64,000 nt of DNA from Hydrogenophaga sp. NFH-34 (GTDB taxonomy: Bacteria > Pseudomonadota > Gammaproteobacteria > Burkholderiales > Burkholderiaceae_C), in assembly GCF_021401345.1 (NCBI RefSeq), contig NZ_JACBGE010000004.1:1-64000 (forward strand), given 5' to 3'. The position numbers and the translations under genes were made by a program. The number at the start of each line of letters is the position of its first letter. Positions within the stretch are counted from its first letter, which is position 1. This document shows positions 55,539 to 64,000 of this stretch, piece after piece. The notes under the pieces are model-generated. The model searched no databases. It was given only the letters and a program-made list of their open reading frames with translations, and was not told the DNA's origin.

Positions 55539-56384
55539 TCAATGGCCGGCTTCGGCCGCCTGCTGGTCGGCCAGCACCGAACCCAGGTAGGCCTCCTGGA
55601 CCTTGGGATTGGCGCGCACGGCTTCCGGCGTGTCGAACGCGATCACCTCGCCGTAGACCACCACCGCGATCTTGTCGGCCAGGCCGAACACCACGCCCAT
55701 GTCGTGCTCCACGGTCAGCAGCGTCTTGCCCACCGTGACCTCGCGGATCAGCTCGATGAAGCGGCTGGTCTCGCTCTTGCTCATGCCCGCCGTGGGCTCG
55801 TCGAGCAGGATCACGTTGGCTCCGCCAGCGATGGTGATGCCGATCTCCAGCGCGCGCTGCTCGGCGTAGGTGAGGTTCATCGCCAGGGTGTCGCGCTTCT
55901 TGTCGAGGCGGATCATCTGCATCAGCTCTTCGGCCCGCTGGTTGGCATCGTCCATGCCGGCCAGGAAGCGGAACAGCGTGTAGCGGTAGCCCAGGCTCCA
56001 GAGCACGCCGCAGCGCAGGTTTTCGAACACGCTCAGCTTGGGGAAGATGTTGGTGATCTGGAAGCTGCGCGAAAGGCCCAGGCGGTTGATCTCGAAAGGC
56101 TTCTTGCCGTTGATGCGCGCACCGTTGAGCAGCACGTCGCCGCTGGTGGGGGCGAAGCGGCCCGAGATCAGGTTGAACAGCGTGGACTTGCCAGCGCCGT
56201 TGGGACCGATGATGGCCACGCGCTCGCCGGAGCGCACCGCCAGATGGGCGCCGCGGATGATCTCGGTCTTGCCGAAGCTCTTGCGCAGGTCGCGCAATTC
56301 CAGCGCGAACCCGCCCGCGTGGACGTGGCTCATCGCCTGTTCAAACCGCTGGCTCTCTGCGGTGGGGGGCATTGCCGTGCTCAT
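55539..56384 (-). CDS. livG: Branched-chain-type ABC transporter ATP-binding protein LivG
   Basis: A 281-residue ATPase with Walker A IGPNGAGKST, a signature-equivalent LTYAEQRALEIG and Walker B NVILLDEPTAGMS. The N-terminal extension of about 30 residues is unusual. It partners LivF on the cytoplasmic side of the importer. It overlaps livM by 4 bp (ATGA). Confidence 0.94.
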   Translation of the reverse strand: MSTAMPPTAESQRFEQAMSHVHAGGFALELRDLRKSFGKTEIIRGAHLAVRSGERVAIIGPNGAGKSTLFNLISGRFAPTSGDVLLNGARINGKKPFEINRLGLSRSFQITNIFPKLSVFENLRCGVLWSLGYRYTLFRFLAGMDDANQRAEELMQMIRLDKKRDTLAMNLTYAEQRALEIGITIAGGANVILLDEPTAGMSKSETSRFIELIREVTVGKTLLTVEHDMGVVFGLADKIAVVVYGEVIAFDTPEAVRANPKVQEAYLGSVLADQQAAEAGH

Positions 56385-57667
56385 TCCGTCTCCCGTCGCT
56401 TGATTTCTTTCTCGATGTCGGCCTGGATGGCCGACCACTGGGCGCGGAACTGGCGCCGCGCCAGCTCGAACACTCCGAGGCTGGTGAGGGTGGCGAACAG
56501 CGCGCCGAACCAGGTGCCCGCCGAGCGCACGTGCAGCTCCATGCCGAGGTACTTGACGGTGTCACCCATCGCGGCGTCGAGCTTGAGGTGGTAGATCATC
56601 TCGATCATCGACCCGGCCCCCAGCAGCACGAGCACGGCCCCCACCCCCAGCACCAGGTACGAGACCCACACCTCGCGCAGGCGCCCGAACGAGGCCACGC
56701 GCAGGTTCATCATGATCAGGCTGGCGATGCCGCCAGGCGCGTACATCACCATGAAGAGAAACACCAGGCCCAGGTAGAGCAGCCAGGCCTTGGTCAGCTC
56801 GGAGAGCAGCACCGAAGCCAGCACCATCAGCACGCCGCCGATGATGGGACCGAAGAAGAAGGTGGCACCGCCCAGGAAGGTGAACAGCAGGTAGCCGCCC
56901 GAACGCACCGGCCCCACCACTTCGGCGGTCACGATCTCGAAGTTGATGCTCGCCAGACCGCCCGCGATGCCGGCGAAGAAGCCGGCAATCATGAACGCCA
57001 GGTAACGCACCATCTGGGTGTTGTAGCCGATGAACTCCACGCGCTCCGGGTTGTCGCGCACCGCGTTCAGGATGCGGCCCAGCGGCGTGCGGGTGAAGGC
57101 ATACATCAGCGCCACGCACACGAAGGTGTAGACGGCGATGAGGTAGTACACCTGCACGGCCGGGCCGTAGGTGATGCCCATGAAGGGCTGGCCCGCCACC
57201 CGGTCGCCGGAAACGCCGGCCTCGCCGCCGAAGAACTCCGAAAACATGAGCGACATGGCGAACACCAGCTCGGCCATGCCGAGCGTGATCATGGCGAAGG
57301 TGGTGCCAGCCTTCTTGGTGGTCACGTAGCCGAACAGCATCGAGAAGAACAGCCCCGCCAGACCACCCACGATGGGGATCAGGCTCACCGGGATCGCCAG
57401 ATCGCCCGCCGAGACGCTGTTGAGCGCGTGGATCGCCATGTACGAGCCCAGGCCCGAATACACCGCATGGCCGAAGCTGAGCATGCCGCCCTGCCCCAGC
57501 AGGATGTTGTAGGACAGGCAGGCGATGATGGCGATGCCCATCTGCGACAGCATGGTCACCGACAGGTTGCTGGTGAACAGCTTGGGCGACACCAGCAGCA
57601 CGAGCGCAAACAGCGACCAGATGACCCAGCGGCCGACGTTCAGGGGTTTGAATTGGTAGTACTTCAT
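56381..57667 (-). CDS. livM: Branched-chain-type ABC transporter permease LivM
   Basis: A 428-residue inner membrane permease with about 9-10 hydrophobic segments. Its family loops GQGGMLSFGHAVYSGLGSY and AVRDNPERVEFIGYN couple to the ATPases. A C-terminal extension of about 100 residues with one more membrane segment and a charged tail (ADIEKEIKRRETE) exceeds the usual LivM length. The start at 57667 is MKYYQFKPL. Confidence 0.93.
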   Translation of the reverse strand: MKYYQFKPLNVGRWVIWSLFALVLLVSPKLFTSNLSVTMLSQMGIAIIACLSYNILLGQGGMLSFGHAVYSGLGSYMAIHALNSVSAGDLAIPVSLIPIVGGLAGLFFSMLFGYVTTKKAGTTFAMITLGMAELVFAMSLMFSEFFGGEAGVSGDRVAGQPFMGITYGPAVQVYYLIAVYTFVCVALMYAFTRTPLGRILNAVRDNPERVEFIGYNTQMVRYLAFMIAGFFAGIAGGLASINFEIVTAEVVGPVRSGGYLLFTFLGGATFFFGPIIGGVLMVLASVLLSELTKAWLLYLGLVFLFMVMYAPGGIASLIMMNLRVASFGRLREVWVSYLVLGVGAVLVLLGAGSMIEMIYHLKLDAAMGDTVKYLGMELHVRSAGTWFGALFATLTSLGVFELARRQFRAQWSAIQADIEKEIKRRETE

Positions 57668-57672
57668 GGCGT

Positions 57673-58692
57673 TCAGGTCTCCCGGGTCCCCAGCAGGCCC
57701 TTGGGCCGGAAGATGAGGATGAGCACCAGGAACAGGTAGGGCAGGATGGGCGCCACCTGCGACAACGTCAGTCGCAGCACGGAGTTGTTCTGCAGGCCTT
57801 CGGAGAGCTGCACACCCAGTTGCTGCGCGACGCTCACGAACGAATGGTCCATGCCGACCGCGAAGGTCTGGATCACCCCGATCAGCAGCGAAGCCAGGAA
57901 GGCGCCGGGCAGCGAGCCCATGCCCCCCACCACCACCACGACGAAGATCACCGAACCGACGGTGGCCGCCATGGCCGGTTCCGTCACGAACGTGCTGCCG
58001 CCGATCACCCCCGCCAGGCCGGCCAGCGCCGTCCCCACGCCGAACACCAGCATGAACACACGCGGCACGTTGTGGCCCAGCGCCTCCACCATCTCCGGGT
58101 GCGAGAGTGCCGCCTGGATCACCAGGCCGATGCGCGTGCGCGTCAGCAGCAGCCACAGCGCCACCAGCATCAGCACGGCCACCGCCATCATGAAGGCGCG
58201 CGTCGCCGGGAACGGCGAGCACAGTGTCCCTTCCACGCTGCACGCATCGCGTGCGGCCCCCCACACCAACTGGATCGAATCGTTGGCGTGGTGGACCAGC
58301 GTGAACGCCGGTCCACGCAGCAGCTCGGGCGGCGGGAACTCCACCGCCGTGCGGCCCCAGATGAGCTGCACCAGTTCCAGGATGATGTAGGAAAGGCCGA
58401 AGGTCACCAGCAACTCGGGCACATGGCCGAACTTGTGGACCTTGCGCAGGCTCAGCCGCTCGAACAACGCCCCCAGCACCCCCACCGCGACAGGGGCCAC
58501 CACCAGCGCCGGCCAGAAGCCCAGCGTCTGCGAGGCTGTGTAGCCGATGTACGCGCCCACCATGTAGAAACTGGCGTGGGCGAAGTTGAGCACACCCATC
58601 ATGCTGAAGATGAGCGTCAACCCCGAGCTCAACATGAACAGCAGCAAGCCGTAGCTCACCCCGTTGAGCATGGAGATGATGAAGAACTCCAT
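57673..58692 (-). CDS. livH: Branched-chain-type ABC transporter permease LivH
   Basis: A 339-residue permease with about 8 membrane segments. It has the family blocks MMGVLNFAHASFYMVGAY and GGMGSLPGAFLASLLIGV and ends RPKGLLG. An insertion at about 120-160 (VHHANDSIQLVWGAARDACS) is periplasmic-like and longer than in amino-acid LivH, which hints at a different substrate. The ATG at 58692 is favoured. It is the first gene after a terminator that follows the binding-protein gene. Confidence 0.93.
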   Translation of the reverse strand: MEFFIISMLNGVSYGLLLFMLSSGLTLIFSMMGVLNFAHASFYMVGAYIGYTASQTLGFWPALVVAPVAVGVLGALFERLSLRKVHKFGHVPELLVTFGLSYIILELVQLIWGRTAVEFPPPELLRGPAFTLVHHANDSIQLVWGAARDACSVEGTLCSPFPATRAFMMAVAVLMLVALWLLLTRTRIGLVIQAALSHPEMVEALGHNVPRVFMLVFGVGTALAGLAGVIGGSTFVTEPAMAATVGSVIFVVVVVGGMGSLPGAFLASLLIGVIQTFAVGMDHSFVSVAQQLGVQLSEGLQNNSVLRLTLSQVAPILPYLFLVLILIFRPKGLLGTRET

Positions 58693-58725
58693 GAGCAAAG
58701 CCTTTCACGCGCCGGCATCGCCGGC

Positions 58726-58760
58726 AAAAAAGATGACACCGCTTATCAGACGGTGTCATC
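58726..58760 (-). terminator. Terminator between the substrate-binding protein gene and livH
   Basis: A perfect 10-bp stem GATGACACCG/CGGTGTCATC with a 9-nt loop is followed on the minus strand by six Ts. It should make the binding-protein message more abundant than livHMGF by partial termination, or separate the units. Confidence 0.8.
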
Positions 58761-58833
58761 GGTATTCGGCGGCCGCCCAGCGGCCCCCTTGACAACGCCC
58801 CGACGATAACCCGGGGTCCCTGTCAAACCGCCT

Positions 58834-60066
58834 TCAGCCCGGACGCTTCATCTGGCAGCTGGTGGGCGTGCTGGACACGTAGGAAGGGAATTCCTTGACC
58901 GGTGCCAGCGTCATGCCGGTGTTCTCCGGGCTGTACGGGTACTTGGCATCGGCCTTCTGCCAGACGGTCAGGTACAGCGGCTGCTGCAGTTGGTGGTCGG
59001 TCTTGCGCATCTCGACCTCGCCGTTGTAGTTGTTGATCTTCAGGCCTTCCATGGCAGCGGCCACCTTCACCGGGTCGGTGGACTTCGCCTTGGCGATGGC
59101 GGCACTGAGCACGTTGAACGCCGAGGGCACGGCGCCGGTGAACATGTCGTCGTTGTACTTGGCCTTGAAGTCAGCCATCCACTGGCCCATCTGGCCACCC
59201 ATGTTGTAGTGCGAGTAGGCCACCTGATAGACCTTGCCGGCTCCCCCGGTGCCAAGGGCGGTCGGCGTGCCGGTCACCCCCGTGTAGTAGGTGTAGAACT
59301 TGCCGTTGTAGCCCCCTTCGTTGGCGGCCTTGATCAGCAGCGCCAGGTCCGAGCCCCAGTTGCCCGTGATCACCGTGTCGGCGCCCGAGGCCTTGATCTT
59401 GGCGATGTAGGGTGCGAAATCACGCACCTGGGCCAGCGGGTGCAAGTCCTCGCCGACGATCTGCACGTCGGGCCGCTTGCGCGCCAGATTCTCCTTGGCG
59501 AACTTGGCCACCTGATGGCCGTGCGAATAGTTCTGGTTGAGCAGATAGACCTTCTGCACATCCTTCTGGTCCTTCATGAAGGTCGTCATCGCTTCGAGCT
59601 TCATGGAGGTGTCGGCGTCGAAGCGGAAGTGCCAGTAGCTGCATTTGCTGTTGGTGAAGTCGGGATCGACAGCCGCATAGTTCAGAAACACCACCTCCTT
59701 GCCCGGATTGCGCTCGTTGTGCTTGTTGATGGCATCGATCAGAGCGCCAGCCACCGACGACCCGTTGCCCTGGGCCACGTAGCGGATGCCCTGGTCCAGC
59801 GCGGCCTTGAAGGCGTTGAGACTCTCGGCCGGACTCAGCTTGTTGTCGAACGCCACGATCTCGAACTTCACACCCGACGGGTTGCTGGCAGTGAACTTGT
59901 CGGCGAAGAACTGCCAGCTCTTCATCTGGTTCAGACCCAGCGGCCCCATCAGGCCCGTCTGCGGATCGATCAGCGCGATCTTGACCGTTTCGCCCTTCTG
60001 GGCGAAGGCGCTGGAGAGCGTGAGTGCGAGCGCGGCAACGGCGATGGACTTGTAGGCGAATTTCAC
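58834..60066 (-). CDS. ABC transporter periplasmic substrate-binding protein (HAAT family)
   Basis: A 410-residue type I periplasmic binding protein with a Sec signal (MKFAYKSIAVAALALTLSS, cleavage after AFA). It has the Leu/Ile/Val-binding-like fold: ALIDPQTGLMGPLGLNQMKSW, VAQGNGSSVAGALIDAI and FRFDADTSMKLEAM. Two cysteines (KCSYWHF and the C-terminal SCQMKRPG) are shared with the paralogue at 60208 and could form a disulfide. It delivers substrate to LivHMGF. The ligand may be an amide or aromatic acid rather than an amino acid; unknown. Confidence 0.92.
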   Translation of the reverse strand: MKFAYKSIAVAALALTLSSAFAQKGETVKIALIDPQTGLMGPLGLNQMKSWQFFADKFTASNPSGVKFEIVAFDNKLSPAESLNAFKAALDQGIRYVAQGNGSSVAGALIDAINKHNERNPGKEVVFLNYAAVDPDFTNSKCSYWHFRFDADTSMKLEAMTTFMKDQKDVQKVYLLNQNYSHGHQVAKFAKENLARKRPDVQIVGEDLHPLAQVRDFAPYIAKIKASGADTVITGNWGSDLALLIKAANEGGYNGKFYTYYTGVTGTPTALGTGGAGKVYQVAYSHYNMGGQMGQWMADFKAKYNDDMFTGAVPSAFNVLSAAIAKAKSTDPVKVAAAMEGLKINNYNGEVEMRKTDHQLQQPLYLTVWQKADAKYPYSPENTGMTLAPVKEFPSYVSSTPTSCQMKRPG

Positions 60067-60207
60067 GGGCTTGTCTCCTGCATCGAGGTTGAGTAAGGAA
60101 GCAGTCAGCGTACCGGGAGTCCGCGCAGACCTACTCAGGGATTGCCCCTAGCACCTATCGCGCAGGCGACTGCGCTCGCACATCCGTAGCACTATATGCG
60201 CGCCGTT

Positions 60208-61488
60208 TCAGCCGCGGAGCATGCGGCACGCCGTGCCGACACTGGCCTGCTCGGGCGCCAGATACGCCACCGGTGCAAAGGTGTAGTCCGTGCCTTCGGC
60301 CCCCACCGGATGGGCCGCATCGGTGTGCTGCCAGCGCGAGATGAACAGCCCGGTCTGCAACTGGTGATCCTGCGCCCGCATGCGCACCGGCCCGTTGAAC
60401 CCTTCGAACACCAGGTTCTCCAGCCGCACCCCCACCCTCTCGACATCGGTGGACGCGGCATCGTGCATGGCCTGCAGCAGCATGCGCACACCGTCGTAGG
60501 CCGCATGCACCACCAGGTCCTCGCCATGACGCCGCCGGAACTCCGCCGCCAGGGGCCTCATGGGACCGGGCAGGTTGGTGTGCCCGGTGGCCACCTGGTA
60601 CACCGGCAAGCGCTCGCCGCCTGCGGCCAGCGCGGCGGGTGTGCCGTTGAGTGAGGGGTAGTAGCCGAACAGCGGAATGCGGGCCCCGCGCTGGTGCAGG
60701 GCCTTGACCAGGCCCAGCATGTCGACACCCCAGTTGCCGGTCGCCAGCGCCTGGGCCCCCGAGGCCAGGCAGCGGTCCACATAGGGACCGAAATCCTGCC
60801 GGGCAAACGGCGGATGCAGCTCGTCGCCGACCACCTCGACATAGGCCGACTGGTGCGCCATCTCGGTGCGGAACCAGCGCGAGAACTGCTGGCCGTGCGC
60901 GTAATTCTGGTTGATGAGATAGATGCGCCGCCATTCGGTATGCCCGGCGATGAAGCGGGTCATCGCGCGCATTTTCATCGCGGTGTCGGCATCGACCCGG
61001 AAGTGCCAGGGGGTGCACCGTTCGCTGGTCAGGGCCGGGTCCATCGCGGCGTAGTTGATCAGCAGCACCTGTTGCCGGGGAAAGCGCCCGTTGTGCCGGA
61101 CGATGGCCTCCGACAGGGCCGCCGAGACGCCCGATCCATTGCCCTGCACGATGTAGCGGAAGCCGTGGTCGATGGCGGCCTTCAGGGCGTTCAGGCTCTC
61201 CTGCGGCGAGGCCTTGTTGTCGAAACCCGCCACCCGCAGTTGCAGCCCCGCGGGATGGGCGTTGCCGCCCAGTTTTTCGGCCAGAAACTGCCAGCTTCGC
61301 AGGCTGTTGCGGCCGATGTCACCAGCGGGCCCCGACAGGGGATCGATGAACGCCAGCCGGACTTCCCGGCGGGCCTGGGCCCTTACCCCCGGCGCCACGC
61401 CGCCGAGCCCCGCGATGCCGGCCGCCGGCAGGCCCGATGCCAGCCAGGCCAGCAACCGCCTGCGGCTCAGCGGTGCCGGCAGTGGCAT
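60208..61488 (-). CDS. Second ABC transporter substrate-binding protein, paralogue
   Basis: A 426-residue paralogue of the gene downstream, sharing LAFIDPLSGPAGDIG, VQGNGSGVSAAL, CTPWHFRVDADTAMKM, NQNYAHGQQF and the C-terminal cysteine (TACRMLRG). The N-terminus SRRRLLAWLASGLPAAGIAG is a Tat-type signal, unlike the Sec signal of the paralogue. It lies 4 bp after the acyl-CoA ligase gene, so it is expressed with it. It would widen the substrate range of one permease (inference). Confidence 0.9.
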   Translation of the reverse strand: MPLPAPLSRRRLLAWLASGLPAAGIAGLGGVAPGVRAQARREVRLAFIDPLSGPAGDIGRNSLRSWQFLAEKLGGNAHPAGLQLRVAGFDNKASPQESLNALKAAIDHGFRYIVQGNGSGVSAALSEAIVRHNGRFPRQQVLLINYAAMDPALTSERCTPWHFRVDADTAMKMRAMTRFIAGHTEWRRIYLINQNYAHGQQFSRWFRTEMAHQSAYVEVVGDELHPPFARQDFGPYVDRCLASGAQALATGNWGVDMLGLVKALHQRGARIPLFGYYPSLNGTPAALAAGGERLPVYQVATGHTNLPGPMRPLAAEFRRRHGEDLVVHAAYDGVRMLLQAMHDAASTDVERVGVRLENLVFEGFNGPVRMRAQDHQLQTGLFISRWQHTDAAHPVGAEGTDYTFAPVAYLAPEQASVGTACRMLRG

Positions 61489-61492
61489 GGTG

Positions 61493-63136
61493 TCAGAGCC
61501 CCGGCAGGCGGTAGTCGGCCAGTTGCTGCCGCAGCGTCATCTTCTGCATCTTGCCGGTTGCGCCCAACGGAATCGCGTCGACGAAGACCACGTCGTCCGG
61601 GATCTGCCACTTGGCAATCTTGCCGTCGTAGAAGTGCAGCAACTCCTCGCGCGTGACTTCGGCACCCGGCTTCTTCACCACCACCACGATGGGCCGCTCG
61701 TCCCACTTGGGGTGCTTCATGCCGATGCAGGCGGCCATGGCCACGCCCGGGTGCGCCATGGCGATGTTTTCCACGTCGATGGAGCTGATCCATTCGCCGC
61801 CGGACTTGATCACGTCCTTGCTGCGGTCGGTGATCTGCATGAAGCCGTCGGCGTCGATGGTGGCCACGTCGCCGGTGGGGAACCAGCCGCGGCCGGCCGC
61901 GTCGTACTGCAGCGGATCACCGCCCTCGCCCTTGAAGTAGCTGGCGATGATCCAGGGGCCGCGCACCAGCAGGTCGCCGTAGGCCTTGCCGTCCCAGGGC
62001 AGTTCCTCGCCAGCGTCGTTGACGATCTTCATGTCGACACCGTAGACGCTGCGGCCCTGCTTGAGGCGCACCTTCAGTTGCTCTTCGGACGGCAGGGCCA
62101 GTTGCGCGTTCTTGAGCGTGCAGACTGTGCCCAGCGGCGACATCTCGGTCATGCCCCAGGCGTGCAGCACCTCGACGCCGTACTGGTCGTTGAAGGCCGA
62201 GATCATGGCCGGCGGGCAGGCCGAGCCACCGATCACGGTGCGCTTGAGCGTGCTGAACTTCAGGCCGTTGCCCTGCACGTGGCCGAGCAGCATCTGCCAC
62301 ACGGTGGGCACGCCGGCGGCCATGGACACCTGCTCGCCTTCAATGAGTTCGTACACCGACTTGCCGTCCAGCGCCGGGCCCGGGAACACCAGCTTGCTGC
62401 CCACGGCCGCCGCCGAATACGGCAGGCCCCAGGCGTTGACGTGGAACATCGGCACCACCGGCAGGATGGCGTCGCGTGCCGAGCAGCCCAGCGCGTCGGG
62501 CAGCGCCGCACCGTAGGCGTGCAGCAGCGTGGAGCGGTGCGAGTACACGGCGCCCTTGGGGTTGCCCGTGGTGCCGCTGGTGTAGCACAGGCTGGAGGCA
62601 CAGTTTTCGTCGAACTCCGGCCAGGTGTAGGTGTCCGGCTGGGCATCGACCCAGGCCTCGTAGCTCTGCAGACCGGGGATGCCGCTGCCTTCGGGCAGCT
62701 TGTCGGCGTCGCACAGCGCGATCCAGTGCTTGACCCCCGGGCACTTGCTCCAGATGGCCTGCACCAGCGGCAGGAAGCTCATGTCGAAACACAGGGCGCG
62801 GTCGTCGGAGTGGTTGACGATCCAGGCCAGCTGTTCGGGATGCAGGCGCGGGTTGATGGTGTGCAGCACACGGCCCGAGCCGCTGACACCGAAATACAGC
62901 TCCAGGTGGCGGTAGCCGTTCCAGGCCAGCGTGCCGACGCGCTCGCCAAAGCCCAGGTGCAGGGCGTCGAGCGCGTTGGCGATCTGGCGCGCACGCCGGG
63001 CCACACCGCCCCAGGTGGTGCGGTGGATGTCACCCTCCACCCGGCGGGACACGATTTCCGTGGTGTGGTGATGGCGATCCGCGTGAACGATCAGGCTCGA
63101 AATCAACAACGGCTGGCTTTGCATCTGTCCCAGCAT
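61493..63136 (-). CDS. AMP-binding acyl-CoA ligase (long-chain fatty-acid--CoA ligase-like)
   Basis: A 547-residue adenylate-forming enzyme with the P-loop motif [15 protein letters not shown], core A5-like [13 protein letters not shown], and the hinge region [33 protein letters not shown]. The C-terminal catalytic Lys is present in [12 protein letters not shown]. It activates a carboxylic acid to its CoA thioester. It is transcribed with the second binding protein, linking import to activation. A palindromic operator lies upstream. Chain-length specificity is unknown. Confidence 0.92.
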   Translation of the reverse strand: MLGQMQSQPLLISSLIVHADRHHHTTEIVSRRVEGDIHRTTWGGVARRARQIANALDALHLGFGERVGTLAWNGYRHLELYFGVSGSGRVLHTINPRLHPEQLAWIVNHSDDRALCFDMSFLPLVQAIWSKCPGVKHWIALCDADKLPEGSGIPGLQSYEAWVDAQPDTYTWPEFDENCASSLCYTSGTTGNPKGAVYSHRSTLLHAYGAALPDALGCSARDAILPVVPMFHVNAWGLPYSAAAVGSKLVFPGPALDGKSVYELIEGEQVSMAAGVPTVWQMLLGHVQGNGLKFSTLKRTVIGGSACPPAMISAFNDQYGVEVLHAWGMTEMSPLGTVCTLKNAQLALPSEEQLKVRLKQGRSVYGVDMKIVNDAGEELPWDGKAYGDLLVRGPWIIASYFKGEGGDPLQYDAAGRGWFPTGDVATIDADGFMQITDRSKDVIKSGGEWISSIDVENIAMAHPGVAMAACIGMKHPKWDERPIVVVVKKPGAEVTREELLHFYDGKIAKWQIPDDVVFVDAIPLGATGKMQKMTLRQQLADYRLPGL

Positions 63137-63181
63137 GGGAGCATCTCCTGTGATCTATGAAAAAAGGTGGAAACCGAAAAA

Positions 63182-63195
63182 CGAACGGTCGTTCG
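63182..63195. promoter_or_regulatory. Perfect 14-bp operator-like palindrome upstream of the acyl-CoA ligase
   Basis: CGAACG-GT-CGTTCG, 46-59 bp upstream of the ligase start, has the size and symmetry of TetR-family operators such as those of fatty-acid regulators (PsrA/FadP type). A near copy precedes the fadB-type gene at 54654. No TetR gene is present in the window. Confidence 0.6.
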
Positions 63196-63342
63196 CAGAA
63201 CACCCCACATCATGCCCGATTCGGCCCCGGCTTCCCAGCCGGGGCTCCCCCTATATCCCCGCGGCCACCGCGCCCGGATCACCGGAGAGACAATGCACCG
63301 AAGCCACCGGCCGCGGCCGGCGCCCCTTTTCCAGGAGCCCCC

Positions 63343-63753
63343 ATGAGCGACTACCCCATCCAGAAAACCGATGCCGAATGGCAGGCCGTCCTGGCCGAAA
63401 AAGGTGCCGAGCCGTCGGCCTTCGCGGTCACCCGCCACGCACACACCGAACGCCCGTTCACGGGCAAGTACGAAGCCGTCTGGGCCGACGGCAGCTACCA
63501 CTGCATCTGCTGCGGCAACCACCTGTTCGATGCCGGCACCAAGTTCGACGCCGGCTGCGGCTGGCCCAGCTTCTGGAAGGCCGTCCCGGGCGCCATCACC
63601 GAGATCGTCGACCGCAGCCACGGCATGGTGCGCACCGAAACCGTGTGCAGCCAGTGCGGCGCCCACCTGGGCCACGTGTTCGAAGACGGCCCCACGCCCA
63701 CCGGCCTGCGCTACTGCATGAACTCGGCAGCGCTGGAGCACCTGCCGGAATGA
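63343..63753 (+). CDS. msrB: Peptide-methionine (R)-S-oxide reductase
   Basis: A 136-residue MsrB of usual length. Two zinc-binding CxxC pairs are present (CICCGNHLF and [12 protein letters not shown]), and the catalytic Cys lies in RYCMNSAAL. It repairs oxidised methionine, probably in the cytosol as there is no signal peptide. The ATG at 63343 has CAGGAG 7 nt upstream; upstream in-frame sequence has no homology. Confidence 0.95.
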   Translation: MSDYPIQKTDAEWQAVLAEKGAEPSAFAVTRHAHTERPFTGKYEAVWADGSYHCICCGNHLFDAGTKFDAGCGWPSFWKAVPGAITEIVDRSHGMVRTETVCSQCGAHLGHVFEDGPTPTGLRYCMNSAALEHLPE

Positions 63754-63776
63754 GCGACGCCGCCGGCCAGCCGCAT

Positions 63777-64000
63777 TCAATAAGGCAGCCCCAGAAAATG
63801 GTGCTGGCCGTCGGTGCCGCGGTTGTCGATGCGGCTGAGCACGTCGGCCCCGATCAACGCCGGATCGGGCGACAGCAGACCACACTGCCGCAAGGCCCCG
63901 CGCACGTGGATGCGCTGGCCCAGGAACTGCAGCACCACGCGGGCACAGGCCGGCTCGCGACGGTCGGCGGCTGACACCCCGATCTTCAGCCCCGTGAGGC
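63777..64000 (-). CDS. C-terminal end of an unrecognised protein, cut by the window edge
   Basis: A reading frame stays open from the window edge to a stop at 63777. It encodes LTGLKIGVSAADRREPACARVVLQ-type sequence ending FLGLPY. It contains a possible internal GTG at 63977. I do not recognise the family and the 5' end is outside the window. It converges on msrB with a 23-bp gap. Confidence 0.45.
   Translation of the reverse strand, partial: LTGLKIGVSAADRREPACARVVLQFLGQRIHVRGALRQCGLLSPDPALIGADVLSRIDNRGTDGQHHFLGLPY

Overview
The window is about 64 kb of GC-rich DNA (roughly two thirds G+C by eye) from a betaproteobacterium, most probably a Comamonadaceae member of the Hydrogenophaga/Rhodoferax/Acidovorax type. 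The evidence is the gene content: two lipid A acyltransferase genes divergent from metK, a sox thiosulfate-oxidation cluster in the order C-D-cytochrome-Y-Z-A-X-B, a chromosomal Calvin-cycle operon behind cbbR, and a livKHMGF/beta-oxidation block. Genus is inference.

Layout. 0.1-5.7 kb: two LpxL-type acyltransferases, metK, and a soluble PAS histidine kinase. 5.7-15.7 kb: sulfur oxidation. A leftward sox operon runs from a decayed ArsR-family regulator through soxC, soxD, a small cytochrome, soxY, soxZ, soxA, soxX and soxB. Divergently there is a flavocytochrome c sulfide dehydrogenase pair and a dihaem cytochrome c4. 15.7-16.1 kb: 84-bp tandem repeats. 16.1-27.1 kb: leftward cbb operon (Y-E-F-P-T-Z-G-K-A) with divergent cbbR but no RuBisCO genes between cbbR and cbbY. 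27.1-33.9 kb: outer membrane protein, slyX, a DUF3297 gene, a patatin-like lipase, two tandem HDOD genes, tex. 33.9-40.0 kb: accessory region with a RhuM-type protein, a truncated DUF1016 (YhcG) gene, a low-GC two-gene cassette (OLD-family ATPase/TOPRIM nuclease plus a small protein with a VQVG amyloid-like motif) bracketed by a 14-bp inverted repeat, and a Fic protein. 40-48.4 kb: ogt, DUF72, two MFS exporters, oxidoreductases, acetyltransferase, GST, thioesterase. 48.5-63.1 kb: beta-oxidation enzymes, a branched-chain-type ABC importer with two substrate-binding proteins, and an acyl-CoA ligase. 63.3-64.0 kb: msrB and the end of an unrecognised gene.

How the genes work together. Electrons from thiosulfate (Sox) and sulfide (flavocytochrome) would pass through the small and dihaem cytochromes c to the respiratory chain and could drive CO2 fixation by the cbb enzymes, so a facultative chemolithoautotroph is suggested. 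RuBisCO would have to be encoded elsewhere. The right-hand third imports and activates an organic acid or amide-type substrate and degrades acyl-CoAs. A shared operator-like palindrome in front of the acyl-CoA ligase and the fadB-type gene suggests one TetR-type regulator.

The best candidate for something undescribed is the 35.45-38.0 kb cassette. It looks like a mobile two-gene conflict/defence module in which a small protein with an RHIM/BASS-like motif and a C-terminal membrane-like helix is paired with an OLD nuclease.
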